Source of the DNA: Pseudoalteromonas prydzensis
GTDB taxonomy: Bacteria > Pseudomonadota > Gammaproteobacteria > Enterobacterales > Alteromonadaceae
DNA: 64,000 bases
NCBI RefSeq assembly: GCF_001661495.1
Contig: NZ_BDDT01000013.1
Coordinates: forward strand, 1-64,000
Direction: 5' to 3'
Below the pieces are notes generated by a model. That model ran no database searches, was not told where the DNA came from, and worked only from the letters and a program-made list of their open reading frames with translations. The position numbers and the translations under genes are program-made. Shown here in pieces: positions 33,560 to 43,176 of this stretch. How positions within the stretch are numbered: the stretch's first letter is position 1; each line of letters opens with the position of its first letter.

Positions 33560-34669
33560 ATGCAAGTTTATTTGGTGGGTGGCGCGGTTCGCGATGAACT
33601 ACTTGGGCGAGTTATTAAAGAGCGCGACTACGTGGTTGTAGGCGCAACACCAGAACAATTACTCAAACAAGGCTATCAACAAGTCGGAAAAGACTTTCCG
33701 GTATTTCTGCACCCTAAAAGCAAAGAAGAATATGCCCTCGCCCGCACCGAACGTAAACAAGGCCAAGGATATACCGGGTTTGTGTGTGAGTTCTCGCCCG
33801 ATGTCACTTTAGAAGATGACTTACGCCGCCGTGATTTAACGGTTAACGCCATCGCTAAAGCGGAAGATGGCAGCTTAATTGACCCTTACGGTGGCAAGCA
33901 AGATTTAGATAATCATGTTTTGCGCCATGTATCCGAAGCATTTAGTGAAGATCCGCTGCGTATCTTACGTGTTGCGCGATTTGCCGCACGCTACCACTAT
34001 CTAGGCTTTACCATTGCCGATGAAACTCAAGCATTATTAACCCAGATGATCAACCGTGGCGAGCTGAAAACACTGACCGCAGAACGTATTTGGCTAGAGT
34101 GTGAAAAGTCACTCGCGGATGGTGCATTTGCTGAATTTTTAAATATATTAGCGCAACTAGGGGCGCTCACCGCAATTAGCCCAGCTTTAGCAAGTAATTG
34201 GAGTAATGAGCTATACCAACAATTAAAAACCCGTTACGCATACGCACAAAGCCAAAATATAACGGATCAAGCATTATTGTTTGCACAAGCCTCCAGCTCA
34301 TTAACCGCCGATGACATAAAAGCAATGAGCCAAACGATTCGCTTACCCAATGACGTACGCGATCTCGCATTACAACTCAATGCTCACCTTGCAACCTTAA
34401 CAAGTAAAACAATTACCGCAGAGCAATTACTTGCCTGTTGTAACCAACTTGATTTATGGCGTCGCCCGGAGCGATTTGAAGCAGTACTTAAGGCAATTGA
34501 AATTAATCAAGCCGCCCCACTTGGCAATCAACAAAAATTATTAGCAGCAACCAACACGGCAAGAGCAATCAACCCGCAGCAATTTATTGCCCAAGGGATC
34601 AAAGGCGCGCAAATAAAAACCGCGCTAGAACAAGCGCGGTTAGAAGTATTTCAGCAATTTTTAAGTTAA
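33560..34669 (+). CDS. cca: CCA-adding tRNA nucleotidyltransferase
   Basis: Class II nucleotidyltransferase of 369 residues that builds or repairs the 3' CCA end of tRNAs. The N-terminus MQVYLVGGAVRDELLG, the catalytic acidic motif within KERDYVV, the RRRDLTVNAIA motif, and DPLRILRVARFAAR are visible. It is shorter than E. coli Cca (about 412 residues), so the extra C-terminal HD phosphohydrolase domain of that enzyme is reduced or absent. It is divergent from gspA. The last codons contain an inverted repeat (34618-34641). Confidence 0.95.
   Translation: MQVYLVGGAVRDELLGRVIKERDYVVVGATPEQLLKQGYQQVGKDFPVFLHPKSKEEYALARTERKQGQGYTGFVCEFSPDVTLEDDLRRRDLTVNAIAKAEDGSLIDPYGGKQDLDNHVLRHVSEAFSEDPLRILRVARFAARYHYLGFTIADETQALLTQMINRGELKTLTAERIWLECEKSLADGAFAEFLNILAQLGALTAISPALASNWSNELYQQLKTRYAYAQSQNITDQALLFAQASSSLTADDIKAMSQTIRLPNDVRDLALQLNAHLATLTSKTITAEQLLACCNQLDLWRRPERFEAVLKAIEINQAAPLGNQQKLLAATNTARAINPQQFIAQGIKGAQIKTALEQARLEVFQQFLS
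34618..34641. terminator. Hairpin in the end of cca, possible terminator-like structure
   Basis: AACCGCGC (34618-34625) and GCGCGGTT (34634-34641) form a perfect 8-bp stem within the last codons of cca, in a convergent region with only nine bases between gene ends. There is no T run, so termination is uncertain. Confidence 0.4.
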
Positions 34670-34678
34670 GTACCGACG

Positions 34679-35182
34679 TTACTTTTCATAGCGTACAAGG
34701 CGTAAATACACAAACGAGGTTTTCGCATGCAAGCTGTTTAAGCCTCTATCAAAGGTGTATACCCAAGCTGCGGTTTTATCAGCAATACCTGATGTACTGG
34801 TCCAATAATTTTCGCTTTTATTGCCAAAAAATACTGCTTCATTAATACTGGGAGTTACACAACTGTGCTCTAAAATGCTAGCAAGCTCTTTATTATTAGG
34901 CACTTGCCAATCCTTATAAGAAGCCGTGCGGTCATTTACCGCCGCTCTTAATGCTTCTTGCCAATTAACTTTAACTATACTGTTTAAACAGCTATTGGTT
35001 GTTAGATCATAGCGTTGCCCGTAACTACAGGTTTGCCACATAAGACCTGTGACACTGTCGCTCACAGTTCCGTCCGAATTTACAGTAAAACGCGCAGTAG
35101 GGGTTGTTTGTGTTACACCGTCATAGCACACAGCCATTACTGTGGGACACACTAACAATAAGCCAATTAATAATGATTTCAT
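34679..35182 (-). CDS. Exported DUF1566 (Lcl C-terminal-like) protein
   Basis: A 167-residue protein with a signal peptide (MKSLLIGLLLVCPTVMA) and one DUF1566 domain, seen in VSDSVTGLMWQTCSYG, WQVPNNKELASIL, ENYWTSTS and FVYLRLVR. Proteins with this domain are often cell-surface or secreted; no enzymatic role is established. Its ATG overlaps the stop of the upstream lipoprotein gene by four bases (ATGA), so the two are translationally coupled and share the same type of domain. Confidence 0.8.
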   Translation of the reverse strand: MKSLLIGLLLVCPTVMAVCYDGVTQTTPTARFTVNSDGTVSDSVTGLMWQTCSYGQRYDLTTNSCLNSIVKVNWQEALRAAVNDRTASYKDWQVPNNKELASILEHSCVTPSINEAVFFGNKSENYWTSTSGIADKTAAWVYTFDRGLNSLHAKTSFVYLRLVRYEK

Positions 35183-36867
35183 TGTGTTGCTCCTGCAGTT
35201 CGGACTAAACGCACAAACGCGGTATTACTTTTTGGATAAGCCAAATCGTTCCCGTCGCTCATATCAAAAATATACGCTTGCGATAAACTCGTACCATCGA
35301 CGGCAGTTTGCGAGGTCCAATAAATGAGTCCATCCGCGAGTAAGCTACTATTAGGTGTATTAGGAAAATAGTTTTCGTCGAGCAATATAGATTGCCCATG
35401 CTTGCCATAATTAAGTAACGTTAATAACTCTGTGTAACTAGGTACTCGCCAGTTAGTACCGCCGCAGTAATCAAGGGCATTAACCGCATCAACATACTCT
35501 TGCAAATTACAGCTACTATCACTTGGGCAAGTGCTATTTGGCGTGCCAAGGCTACTACCCGTTTGCACACCATCTTCATTGGTTAAATACCACGTATAGT
35601 GATTTTGTCCTTCACGAAGTTGCGTGTTAGGTAGAGTGCCAGTATTCGGGCTTTTTACTTCCCAAATCAAACCGGTCACGTTATCGCGAATACAACTAAA
35701 ATTAGCAGCGCTATCTAATAATTCATCGGCAAACTGATTTAGTTTTGTAAAATCAAATGCCTGCTCACCGGCACCCACTTTCTCGATATGTGAACCAACG
35801 CCACTATCGCGACCGACAAAGGCATCTTGACGTGGAAAGTCTGGACTTGTACAGGCTATTTCTTGGGTATTGTTATAGCATTTACTCATCCCAGTATCAT
35901 TGATAAGACCCAGCGCTTTAGAGTTAACCACGACATCCACACTGTCTTTATCAGTACGCCCTTTGCTGTCGGTCACGGTTACTTCAAAAGTATGCGTGTT
36001 GACCGCTTCGGTTGCCGGTGCTGTGAAAGAAGTAATACATTGCTGTTGGTTATCAAGCACCGCTGTGCCTGCAGTTTGCTGCCAAAAACACTTAAATGTT
36101 TCTGTTACAGTTTCTGAAGCGGTGGCATCTAAGGTCACTGTTTCCAGCTCAATAACATTCTGATCGGTACCCGCATTGGCAATAATGACTTCACTGGTTT
36201 TATTTAAGGTATGTGAATACTCGGAGCTTGACTCTCCCCCTTCATCATCCACTACTGTTACTAACCACGTAATTAAAGTATTAGTATCGAGCAGCGGATG
36301 CACAAAACTAATTGTCGCATTGCTGCTACTGTCTACAGCAAGGGTTGGGCCTGCAATTTGTTGCCAGTTGTAACTGTTAATTTGGCCGTTTTCATCAGGA
36401 TCTATTGAGCCTGCTGCGCTAAGGGTAATTATATCTTTATAATCAGAAGGTAAGGTTGCTGGTGCGGTTTGAGTAATAATAACTTGCGGAAGCTGATTAT
36501 TTGATTCTATTTTAATTAGTAAATCATCACTGACTAATTGACCATCAGTAGTTTGATAGCTAATACGCAGTAATAATTCGCTGTCGGCTTTAATGTTTGG
36601 GGCGGTTACGGTTTGTAGTGCACCATCAAGCGGGAAGCCGTCAATTATGGGGCCACTGACTCGCTGCCAAGTAAAAGTGCCATCGGCAGGAGAGCCTTTG
36701 GCTTCAATGGTAAACTCACTTTTTTCAATAATTTGCTGATCATTGCCTGCAAATACGGAGGCGGCCACAACCGGGTTATCATTTCCCCCTCCACCGCCAC
36801 CACATGCGGCTAATAAAGTTAAAAGTGGGGCAATTATCAAGCGAGATTTCATCCACTGCTTCCTCAT
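35179..36867 (-). CDS. Surface lipoprotein with PKD-like repeats and a DUF1566 domain
   Basis: A 562-residue predicted lipoprotein: lipobox LLAACGGGG (Cys about 22) followed by a Gly-rich tether, then about three PKD/Ig-like modules (about 35-330, each with NAGTDQNVIE- or GNDQQIIEKS-like starts and SFVHPL/SFTAPA ends), and a C-terminal DUF1566 domain (about 380-560, NVTGLIWEVKSP, WRVPSYTELLTLL, YWTSQT, FVRLVRT). Probably an outer-membrane surface protein for adhesion or binding. It is coupled to the single-domain DUF1566 gene downstream. The two C-terminal domains may work on the same partner; this is inference. Confidence 0.8.
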   Translation of the reverse strand: MRKQWMKSRLIIAPLLTLLAACGGGGGGNDNPVVAASVFAGNDQQIIEKSEFTIEAKGSPADGTFTWQRVSGPIIDGFPLDGALQTVTAPNIKADSELLLRISYQTTDGQLVSDDLLIKIESNNQLPQVIITQTAPATLPSDYKDIITLSAAGSIDPDENGQINSYNWQQIAGPTLAVDSSSNATISFVHPLLDTNTLITWLVTVVDDEGGESSSEYSHTLNKTSEVIIANAGTDQNVIELETVTLDATASETVTETFKCFWQQTAGTAVLDNQQQCITSFTAPATEAVNTHTFEVTVTDSKGRTDKDSVDVVVNSKALGLINDTGMSKCYNNTQEIACTSPDFPRQDAFVGRDSGVGSHIEKVGAGEQAFDFTKLNQFADELLDSAANFSCIRDNVTGLIWEVKSPNTGTLPNTQLREGQNHYTWYLTNEDGVQTGSSLGTPNSTCPSDSSCNLQEYVDAVNALDYCGGTNWRVPSYTELLTLLNYGKHGQSILLDENYFPNTPNSSLLADGLIYWTSQTAVDGTSLSQAYIFDMSDGNDLAYPKSNTAFVRLVRTAGATQ

Positions 36868-36946
36868 TAAAATCGAAATTACATAACACTAAAGGTTATG
36901 CCAATAAGTTTATGAAGCAATTACAGTGCCATTTGAGAGAACAATA

Positions 36947-37279
36947 TTATAAATAACTATCTTGGTGAATGCGGACAAATAACTTAGTCCCTATTTTACT
37001 GTAATCTATCTTGTATTCACGACCATCCAGAGCCTGAATAAACAGTAAACGCTTTTCTTCGCCAAACACATCAACACTGCTAACATAAACAACTTCTAAA
37101 TAACGTTCTTTAGCTTCACGGCGGTTTTTTGGCAGCTCTTCTTTAAATGGCTCTAAACCATGCTGAGTTACTTTGATTTTTGGGTGTATTTCAGAGTTCA
37201 CGATCACTAAATCGAGTTTTTTATCTTTGTGGATAATGGTATTTCTGCCACTTTTAATAAAAGATCTATCTTGACTCAT
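36947..37279 (-). CDS. Small hypothetical protein
   Basis: A 110-residue protein I do not recognise. It is charged (many K, E, D), has no signal peptide or membrane segment, and has a predicted beta-rich C-terminus (YLEVVYVSSVDVFGEEKRLLFIQALDG), so it is probably a compact cytoplasmic protein. It starts 16 bases after the stop of the DUF2982-like gene and is likely co-transcribed with it. Confidence 0.6.
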   Translation of the reverse strand: MSQDRSFIKSGRNTIIHKDKKLDLVIVNSEIHPKIKVTQHGLEPFKEELPKNRREAKERYLEVVYVSSVDVFGEEKRLLFIQALDGREYKIDYSKIGTKLFVRIHQDSYL

Positions 37280-37295
37280 CGCTTCATCCTACTAA

Positions 37296-38024
37296 CTAAC
37301 GCTTATTATCAAGCGCCTTTCTCTCTAATTGAGATTCTATAAATACCTTTGGGTTACTGTGCCAAGCATTTAAATTACGGCTAAAGTCCCAAATACTACT
37401 ATCTAATACACTTGCAGGTAACAACAAATCGTACCCGGTTAATTGCTGTAAATGTCGCATCCTATTGGCAAACATAGCAATCAAGCCATTGAAGCTGCGC
37501 CCATGCACTGAGGTGTAATGATTGTCTTCAACCAACCATTCTGATGGGCAATTACCATTTTTGCAATGTTTTTGAATCACTTGCATAAATAAATGTCGTT
37601 GCTCAATCAACAATTTACCAGCAATTCTTGGCGCTAATTGTGATAAAAATTCATCTGTATTATTTAGTTTAATACCTACCGCATTTAACTCAAGCTTTTC
37701 AAGCTGTTGTTCTACTGTAGGGATCCCACTGTGATGGAAGTTTTCTTGCTTAACAGACCAATAACCATATTTGTGCTGATAAGTAAGCTCATGTTCTGTA
37801 ATAACTAAACTATAAAATGGCTCTTGAGTTTTTAGAAAACCAACAAAAATTGCCGCTAAGCACAAACTTACCAAAAAGATTTCTAAAATACTAATTTCAC
37901 CGGGGCGCAATAAATTAAACAGCATAATAAATATAAGCCCTATTGCACCAACGATAAGAACTTCTATGCCATTGCGCGCGCCTTGCGCACGAAATTTCAA
38001 CACAGCCAGCTTACGTTTAACCAT
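37296..38024 (-). CDS. DUF2982-like membrane protein
   Basis: A 242-residue protein with two N-terminal transmembrane helices (about 20-40 and 45-65) and a soluble C-terminal domain. The pattern YSLVITEHELTYQHKYGYWSV followed by QLEKLELNAVGIKLN and LAPRIAGKLLIEQRHLF resembles the DUF2982 family of Vibrio/Alteromonas-type bacteria, from memory. Function unknown. It is divergent from the RND efflux operon with 245 bases between. Confidence 0.65.
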   Translation of the reverse strand: MVKRKLAVLKFRAQGARNGIEVLIVGAIGLIFIMLFNLLRPGEISILEIFLVSLCLAAIFVGFLKTQEPFYSLVITEHELTYQHKYGYWSVKQENFHHSGIPTVEQQLEKLELNAVGIKLNNTDEFLSQLAPRIAGKLLIEQRHLFMQVIQKHCKNGNCPSEWLVEDNHYTSVHGRSFNGLIAMFANRMRHLQQLTGYDLLLPASVLDSSIWDFSRNLNAWHSNPKVFIESQLERKALDNKR

Positions 38025-38269
38025 AGCGATAAAAAACTATATAAAAAGCGTACATAACTATAGCCCAAATAATCAATTTACGTATTTTCAAACAATGTGA
38101 ACATTTGCTCGTTAACTTCATAACTCCCTCATTTATAATTACAAAACAGGAACAAATTGATAAATACTTTAACTTTTACGCCTAACCGACAGATTTATGA
38201 GATACGCGACAGCTATTCCACGCTGTTATTTTGTACACTAGAGGCAATTAATTTTCCGGTATTTTAAAA

Positions 38270-39322
38270 ATGTATTCAAAGCAATCTGGCAAAGCGCTAT
38301 TTCCATTTATCATTACTTTACTTCTTGGGCTATGTGTTTACCTTTACTTACCAAGTAGCCAAGGTGAACAATCCGACTTTACGGCAAGTGCAACCCAAGT
38401 TACAGCGCACACTGTAGCAAGTGAAGAAAATGCTGTGCTAATTGAGGCTATCGGCAGCGCGCGTGCGAATCAAGCGATTTATATCAAAAGCGCACAAAAT
38501 GACTACGTAACTGACATTTATTTCAAAGACGGTGACTTAGTTAGCAAAGGTCAAAAGCTAGTACAATTACAATCATTGCAAGAAGAACTGACAGTAAAAG
38601 AGCTGGCAATCAACTTGCGCGAAGAAAAGCGTCAACTTGAGCGTTTAACTGAGCTTTCTCGCTCACAGGCCACCGCAAAATCATTATTGGAAGAACAACT
38701 TTCTCGCGTTGATGCCACCGAAGCGCAGTTAGAAAATGCCAAAACAAAACTCTCAGAAATGACCATTACTGCGCCATTCTCAGGTATTTTAGGGAAGCGC
38801 CAGATTTCAATTGGTGCCTATGTAAATAACAGCACTATAATTACCAGCTTAGATGATATCAGCATCATCAAGGTAGATTTTAAAGTTCCTGAAAAATACC
38901 TCGCGCAATTAAACGTAGGTATGAAGGTCATGACTCAAAATGACGCTTACCCAGAAAAAACATTTACCGGTAAAGTCACCCACGTTAGCGCTCGCATCGA
39001 TGCAATTACCCGCAGTGTTGAAGTAACCGCAAGTTTTGCCAATAAAAGTGGTTTATTACGCCCTGGCATGTTGCTTAATACCGCCCTACAACTGAGCTCT
39101 AATCAAGCCATGATGGTGCCAGAAAAAGCGGTTATTCCACAACAAGATAAACATTATGTTTTTCAAATTGAAGACGGTATAGCCACCAAAGTAGAAGTTC
39201 ATGTTGCAGGCCGTCACAACGGCTGGGTTGCCATTGATGAAGGCATTAGTAATGGTCAACTAATTGTTACTGAAGGAATCATTAAGATTCGTTCTGGTAG
39301 CAAAGTGTCTGTGAAGGGGTAG
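38270..39322 (+). CDS. RND efflux periplasmic adaptor (membrane fusion protein)
   Basis: A 350-residue membrane-fusion protein, anchored by an N-terminal helix (about 11-30, LFPFIITLLLGLCVYLYL). A split biotinyl-lipoyl domain (VTDIYFKDGDLVSKGQKLVQLQ and ITAPFSGILGKRQISIGAYV) surrounds a short coiled-coil hairpin (about 105-165). Beta-barrel and membrane-proximal domains follow. It links the inner-membrane pump encoded immediately downstream (3 bases) to an outer-membrane channel that is not in this window (TolC-like). The substrate is unknown. Confidence 0.92.
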   Translation: MYSKQSGKALFPFIITLLLGLCVYLYLPSSQGEQSDFTASATQVTAHTVASEENAVLIEAIGSARANQAIYIKSAQNDYVTDIYFKDGDLVSKGQKLVQLQSLQEELTVKELAINLREEKRQLERLTELSRSQATAKSLLEEQLSRVDATEAQLENAKTKLSEMTITAPFSGILGKRQISIGAYVNNSTIITSLDDISIIKVDFKVPEKYLAQLNVGMKVMTQNDAYPEKTFTGKVTHVSARIDAITRSVEVTASFANKSGLLRPGMLLNTALQLSSNQAMMVPEKAVIPQQDKHYVFQIEDGIATKVEVHVAGRHNGWVAIDEGISNGQLIVTEGIIKIRSGSKVSVKG

Positions 39323-39325
39323 ATC

Positions 39326-42300
39326 GTGAAAATTACTGATACGAGTGTTAAACGCCCTGTTTTTGCGATTGTAATTAATTTATTGCTACTGACCTTTGGT
39401 TTAGTCGCTTTTTCAATGCTGCCACTGCGCGAATATCCAGATATTGAATCACCCATTGTCAGTGTTAGCACTGAATATACCGGCGCGTCAGCCGAAATTA
39501 TTGAAACTAAAATCACTCAAGTGCTGGAAAACCGCATCTCCGGTATTGAAGGCATTAAAAGTATTAACTCATCAAGTCGTAATGGTCGCTCTAATATCAC
39601 CATCGAATTTAATATAAGCCGTGATATTGATGCTGCATCAAACGATGTACGTGAGCGTGTGGCACGTGCTCTTGACAGTTTACCTGAGCAAGTACGCCCG
39701 CCTGAAGTGTCAAAATCTAACAGTGATGAAAGTCCAATCGCTTGGTTCTTACTCAACAGTGACACTATGGACTCCTTACAGCTTTCTGATTATGCGCAGC
39801 GCTTTATTGTCGACCGCTTAGCCGTTGTTGATGGCGTATCGAATGTACGTGTGGGCGGCGAGCGTAAATATGCCATGAAAATTTGGCTCAACCGCCAAGC
39901 TATGGCAGCGCGCGGTATCACCAGTAGTGACATAGAAAACACCTTACGCACTGAAAATGTTGAATTACCGGCTGGTGAAATAGAATCTATCGACCGCGAC
40001 TTTACCGTGCGCACTGCGCGTAGCTATAAAGAACAACGTGATTTTCAAAATTTAGTCATCAAACGTGGTGATGATGGCTACTTAGTTCGTCTTGGTGAAG
40101 TGGCTGACGTTCATTTAGAAGCTGCAGATGATGAAAGCTTATTCCGTGGTAACGGCCGTAATATGGTGGGCCTTGGCATTGTTAAGCAAGCTAAAGCAAA
40201 TACCTTAACCGTAGTTGATAACGCCCGCGCTGAACTTGAAAAAATCAAACGTAACTTACCAGAAGGCACAACCATTCAAGACAGCTATGACTCATCAATC
40301 TTTATTAAAGAGTCGATAAACGAGGTATACAGCACGCTCGCCATCTCAATGGCTTTAGTAGTGTTAATTATTTTCTTATTTTTAGGCAATATTCGCGCTA
40401 CCTTGATCCCCGCAGTGACTGTTCCGGTTGCTTTAGTTGGTAGCTTTATGTTCTTGCTGGCAATGGGTTATTCAATCAACTTATTAACTCTACTAGCATT
40501 GGTACTAGCAATAGGTTTAGTGGTAGACGATGCCATTGTAATGCTAGAAAACATTCACCGTCGTATTGAATTAGGCGAACCGGCATTACTGGCAGCTTAT
40601 CGCGGTGCCCGCGAAGTTGGTTTTGCGATTGTTGCCACGACGCTTGTATTGATCTCAGTATTCGTGCCTTTAGTATTTATGGATGGCCGTATAGGCGCTT
40701 TATTTACTGAATTTGCCATGGCGGTAAGTGCCGCAGTGTTTTTCTCGAGTATTACCGCATTAACACTCTCTCCTGCGCTGTGTTCATTAATCCTTAAGCC
40801 CTCGTCAAAAGAAGGCAAGTTTAGCCAATGGATGGACCGCATTTTTGACAAAATTGAACAAAGTTATAAGAATGCGTTAACTTCAAATATGACCCGCTCA
40901 GGAGGCTTAGCAATAACCTTATTGCTCGCTGGTTTTGTTAGTTATGCATTGTTCCAACAAATCCCGTCAGAGTTAACACCTAAAGAAGACCGAGGAACCT
41001 TTTTCTTAATGATGAGTGGCCCTGAAGGTGCCAGCTATGAAAATAACGCTGAGAATATGGCAAAAATTGAAGAGCGCTTAATGCCATATTCTGAATCTGG
41101 CGAACTGAGCCGCGTATTAGTGCGTGTGCCAGGTTGGGGTGGTTCGGGTGGTGTTGCCATTGTTGGCATGGCAGATTGGAGTGACCGTAAACGCTCAACG
41201 TGGCAAGTAATGGATGAAATCAGTGGCAAAATGGCTGAAGTGACCGATGTGCGAACGTTTGCCATTATGCGTAGCGGCATCGGTGGCGGCGGCTCGTCTC
41301 GACCGATAGAATTTGTATTACAAGGTAACGATTACGACCAACTTGCCGATTGGCGCGACCGCATTATTAAACGTGCCGAGGAAAATCCAGGCTTAGTACG
41401 AATCGATCACGATTACAAAGAAACTTTCCCGCAATTTTTGATCAGTATCGATAAAAATAAAGCAGCGGATTTAGGCGTGTCGGTGTCTGATGTGGGTCGT
41501 ACTCTTGAAACTATGCTTGGCCAACGCCGTGTTACTACTTTTATTGATCGCGGTGAAGAATACGATGTGATTTTAAAAGGCACCAAGGCAGACTTTAAAG
41601 ATCCAACTGATATTTCAAATATCTATTTAAAATCACGCAGTGGTGAATTAGTCCCACTAGATAGCTTGATCAGCCTGAAAGAAGAAGCTACGGCATCTCG
41701 TTTGAATAGGTATAACCGTATGCGCGCAATCACACTTAGCGCAAACCTTGCAGATGGTTATACACTCGAAGAAGCGCTTAACTTTTTGAATCAAATCGCT
41801 GCTGAAGAAAATGATATTGATGGTGCGGTTGATTATAAAGGTGAATCACAATTATTCTACGAAGGTGCTTCAGCAATGACCTACGTATTTATTCTAGCGC
41901 TTACCGTTACCTTCTTGGTGTTAGCAGCACAATTTGAAAGCTTTGTGCACCCGTTTGTTATTATGCTTACAGTACCACTTGGGTTAATGGGTGCCATGTT
42001 TGGTTTATGGTCTACGGGGCTTACTTTAAATATTTACAGCCAGATCGGGATTGTAATGTTAATCGGCCTCAGCGCTAAAAATGGTATCTTAATTGTTGAG
42101 TTTACCAACCAGCTGCGCGACCAAGGCATTGAATTTAGTGAAGCAATATTACAAGCAGCAACCATGCGACTACGCCCTATTATTATGACCTCATTAACCA
42201 CGGTAATGAGTGCCGTGCCGTTAGTGTTGGCATCTGGCCCTGGTGCCGAAAGCCGTATGGTAATTGGTGTGGTGGTGTTTACCGGCGTTATTGTCGCAAC

Positions 42301-42424
42301 CATACTGACGCTATTTGTAGTGCCTGCGGCCTATTATGCGCTGGCTAGAAACACGCAATCACCCGAGTTTTTACAACAGAAACTTAACCAGCAAGAAGCT
42401 GAAAAGCCACTTAAAGAACTCTAA
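39326..42424 (+). CDS. RND-family multidrug efflux permease (HAE1 type)
   Basis: A 1032-residue proton-driven pump of the AcrB/MdtB-like family. Twelve transmembrane helices are expected: one N-terminal, then clusters at about 335-535 and 850-1015, separated by two large periplasmic loops. Proton-relay residues are visible: the adjacent aspartates in LVVDDAIVMLENIHRRIE (about 395-410) and the lysine in GLSAKNGILIVEF (about 915). HAE1-type features support export of hydrophobic drugs rather than metal ions. It forms an operon with the adaptor. Confidence 0.95.
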   Translation: MKITDTSVKRPVFAIVINLLLLTFGLVAFSMLPLREYPDIESPIVSVSTEYTGASAEIIETKITQVLENRISGIEGIKSINSSSRNGRSNITIEFNISRDIDAASNDVRERVARALDSLPEQVRPPEVSKSNSDESPIAWFLLNSDTMDSLQLSDYAQRFIVDRLAVVDGVSNVRVGGERKYAMKIWLNRQAMAARGITSSDIENTLRTENVELPAGEIESIDRDFTVRTARSYKEQRDFQNLVIKRGDDGYLVRLGEVADVHLEAADDESLFRGNGRNMVGLGIVKQAKANTLTVVDNARAELEKIKRNLPEGTTIQDSYDSSIFIKESINEVYSTLAISMALVVLIIFLFLGNIRATLIPAVTVPVALVGSFMFLLAMGYSINLLTLLALVLAIGLVVDDAIVMLENIHRRIELGEPALLAAYRGAREVGFAIVATTLVLISVFVPLVFMDGRIGALFTEFAMAVSAAVFFSSITALTLSPALCSLILKPSSKEGKFSQWMDRIFDKIEQSYKNALTSNMTRSGGLAITLLLAGFVSYALFQQIPSELTPKEDRGTFFLMMSGPEGASYENNAENMAKIEERLMPYSESGELSRVLVRVPGWGGSGGVAIVGMADWSDRKRSTWQVMDEISGKMAEVTDVRTFAIMRSGIGGGGSSRPIEFVLQGNDYDQLADWRDRIIKRAEENPGLVRIDHDYKETFPQFLISIDKNKAADLGVSVSDVGRTLETMLGQRRVTTFIDRGEEYDVILKGTKADFKDPTDISNIYLKSRSGELVPLDSLISLKEEATASRLNRYNRMRAITLSANLADGYTLEEALNFLNQIAAEENDIDGAVDYKGESQLFYEGASAMTYVFILALTVTFLVLAAQFESFVHPFVIMLTVPLGLMGAMFGLWSTGLTLNIYSQIGIVMLIGLSAKNGILIVEFTNQLRDQGIEFSEAILQAATMRLRPIIMTSLTTVMSAVPLVLASGPGAESRMVIGVVVFTGVIVATILTLFVVPAAYYALARNTQSPEFLQQKLNQQEAEKPLKEL

Positions 42425-42429
42425 ACAAA

Positions 42430-42458
42430 GCGCGTTGCTGCACCTTGCAGCAACGCTT
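42430..42458 (+). terminator. Possible terminator of the RND operon
   Basis: GCGTTGCTGCA (42432-42442) and TGCAGCAACGC (42446-42456) form a perfect 11-bp stem with a 3-nt loop, directly after the permease stop. The following T tract is weak (TTCC). Confidence 0.6.
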
Positions 42459-42560
42459 CCACTCTATCCTCACTCTAACTCATGAAATAAAACACCGTCT
42501 TTGCCGTTCTTCTGCTAGGCTAGAACATCTGCGTAATTTAACGTTCTTAGGAGTACATAT

Positions 42561-43097
42561 ATGAGCATAGCAATTGAAACTGCAACCTTTGGTGGCGGCT
42601 GTTTTTGGTGTATCGATGCCGCATTTCGACGTGTAAAAGGCGTATTACAAGTAAGCTCTGGCTACACTGGTGGCGAAACAGCGAATCCAACCTATAAACA
42701 AATTTGCACAGGGCTGACAGGCCATGCTGAAGTCGTTAATATTGAGTTTGATAGCAACCAGATAAGCTTTGAAACCTTATTGGCAATGTTTTTTACGTTG
42801 CACGATGCCACGCAACTCAATCGCCAAGGCAATGATGTGGGCACCCAGTACCGCAGTGTAGTTTATTATCATGATAGTGAGCAACAAGCGCAAACAAACA
42901 ACTACATTGCTAAATTACAAAGCCAAATACGCGAAGATATCGTCACTGAAGTAAGCCCAGCAACTACATACTACCCTGCTGAGCAATACCACCAAGACTA
43001 TTACAACGAAAACCCTGAGCAGCGCTATTGCAGTTTATTGATTGCACCTAAGCTGCAAAAGTTTGCGAAAGACTATAAACAATTTTTAGTAAATTAA
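42561..43097 (+). CDS. msrA: Peptide methionine sulfoxide reductase A
   Basis: A 178-residue repair enzyme that reduces methionine-S-sulfoxide in proteins. The catalytic motif GCFWC is near residues 13-17 (first Cys nucleophile), and SSGYTGG, GHAEVV and the family segment FFTLHDATQLNRQGNDVGTQYRS are present. The C-terminus has one cysteine (YCSLLIAPK), probably the resolving one. No MsrB domain is fused. It is a lone gene with a strong ribosome-binding site (AGGAG) and a terminator after. Confidence 0.95.
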   Translation: MSIAIETATFGGGCFWCIDAAFRRVKGVLQVSSGYTGGETANPTYKQICTGLTGHAEVVNIEFDSNQISFETLLAMFFTLHDATQLNRQGNDVGTQYRSVVYYHDSEQQAQTNNYIAKLQSQIREDIVTEVSPATTYYPAEQYHQDYYNENPEQRYCSLLIAPKLQKFAKDYKQFLVN

Positions 43098-43124
43098 GTA
43101 AAATAGGTATTATCATCTTGATAC

Positions 43125-43158
43125 AAAAAAGCCCGGCACAACGGTGTCGGGCTTTTTT
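43125..43158. terminator. Bidirectional terminator between msrA and the BtuB-like gene
   Basis: A6, then GCCCGGCAC (43131-43139) pairing with GTGTCGGGC (43144-43152), then T6. Symmetric A and T runs allow use by both convergent genes. Confidence 0.88.
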
Positions 43159-43176
43159 ATTTAAGCTTGCACGAAA

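Noticed and set aside
35827-36373. Several open frames antisense to the PKD-like lipoprotein
   Set aside because: They are shadows of the lipoprotein gene, overlap each other and lack ribosome-binding sites.
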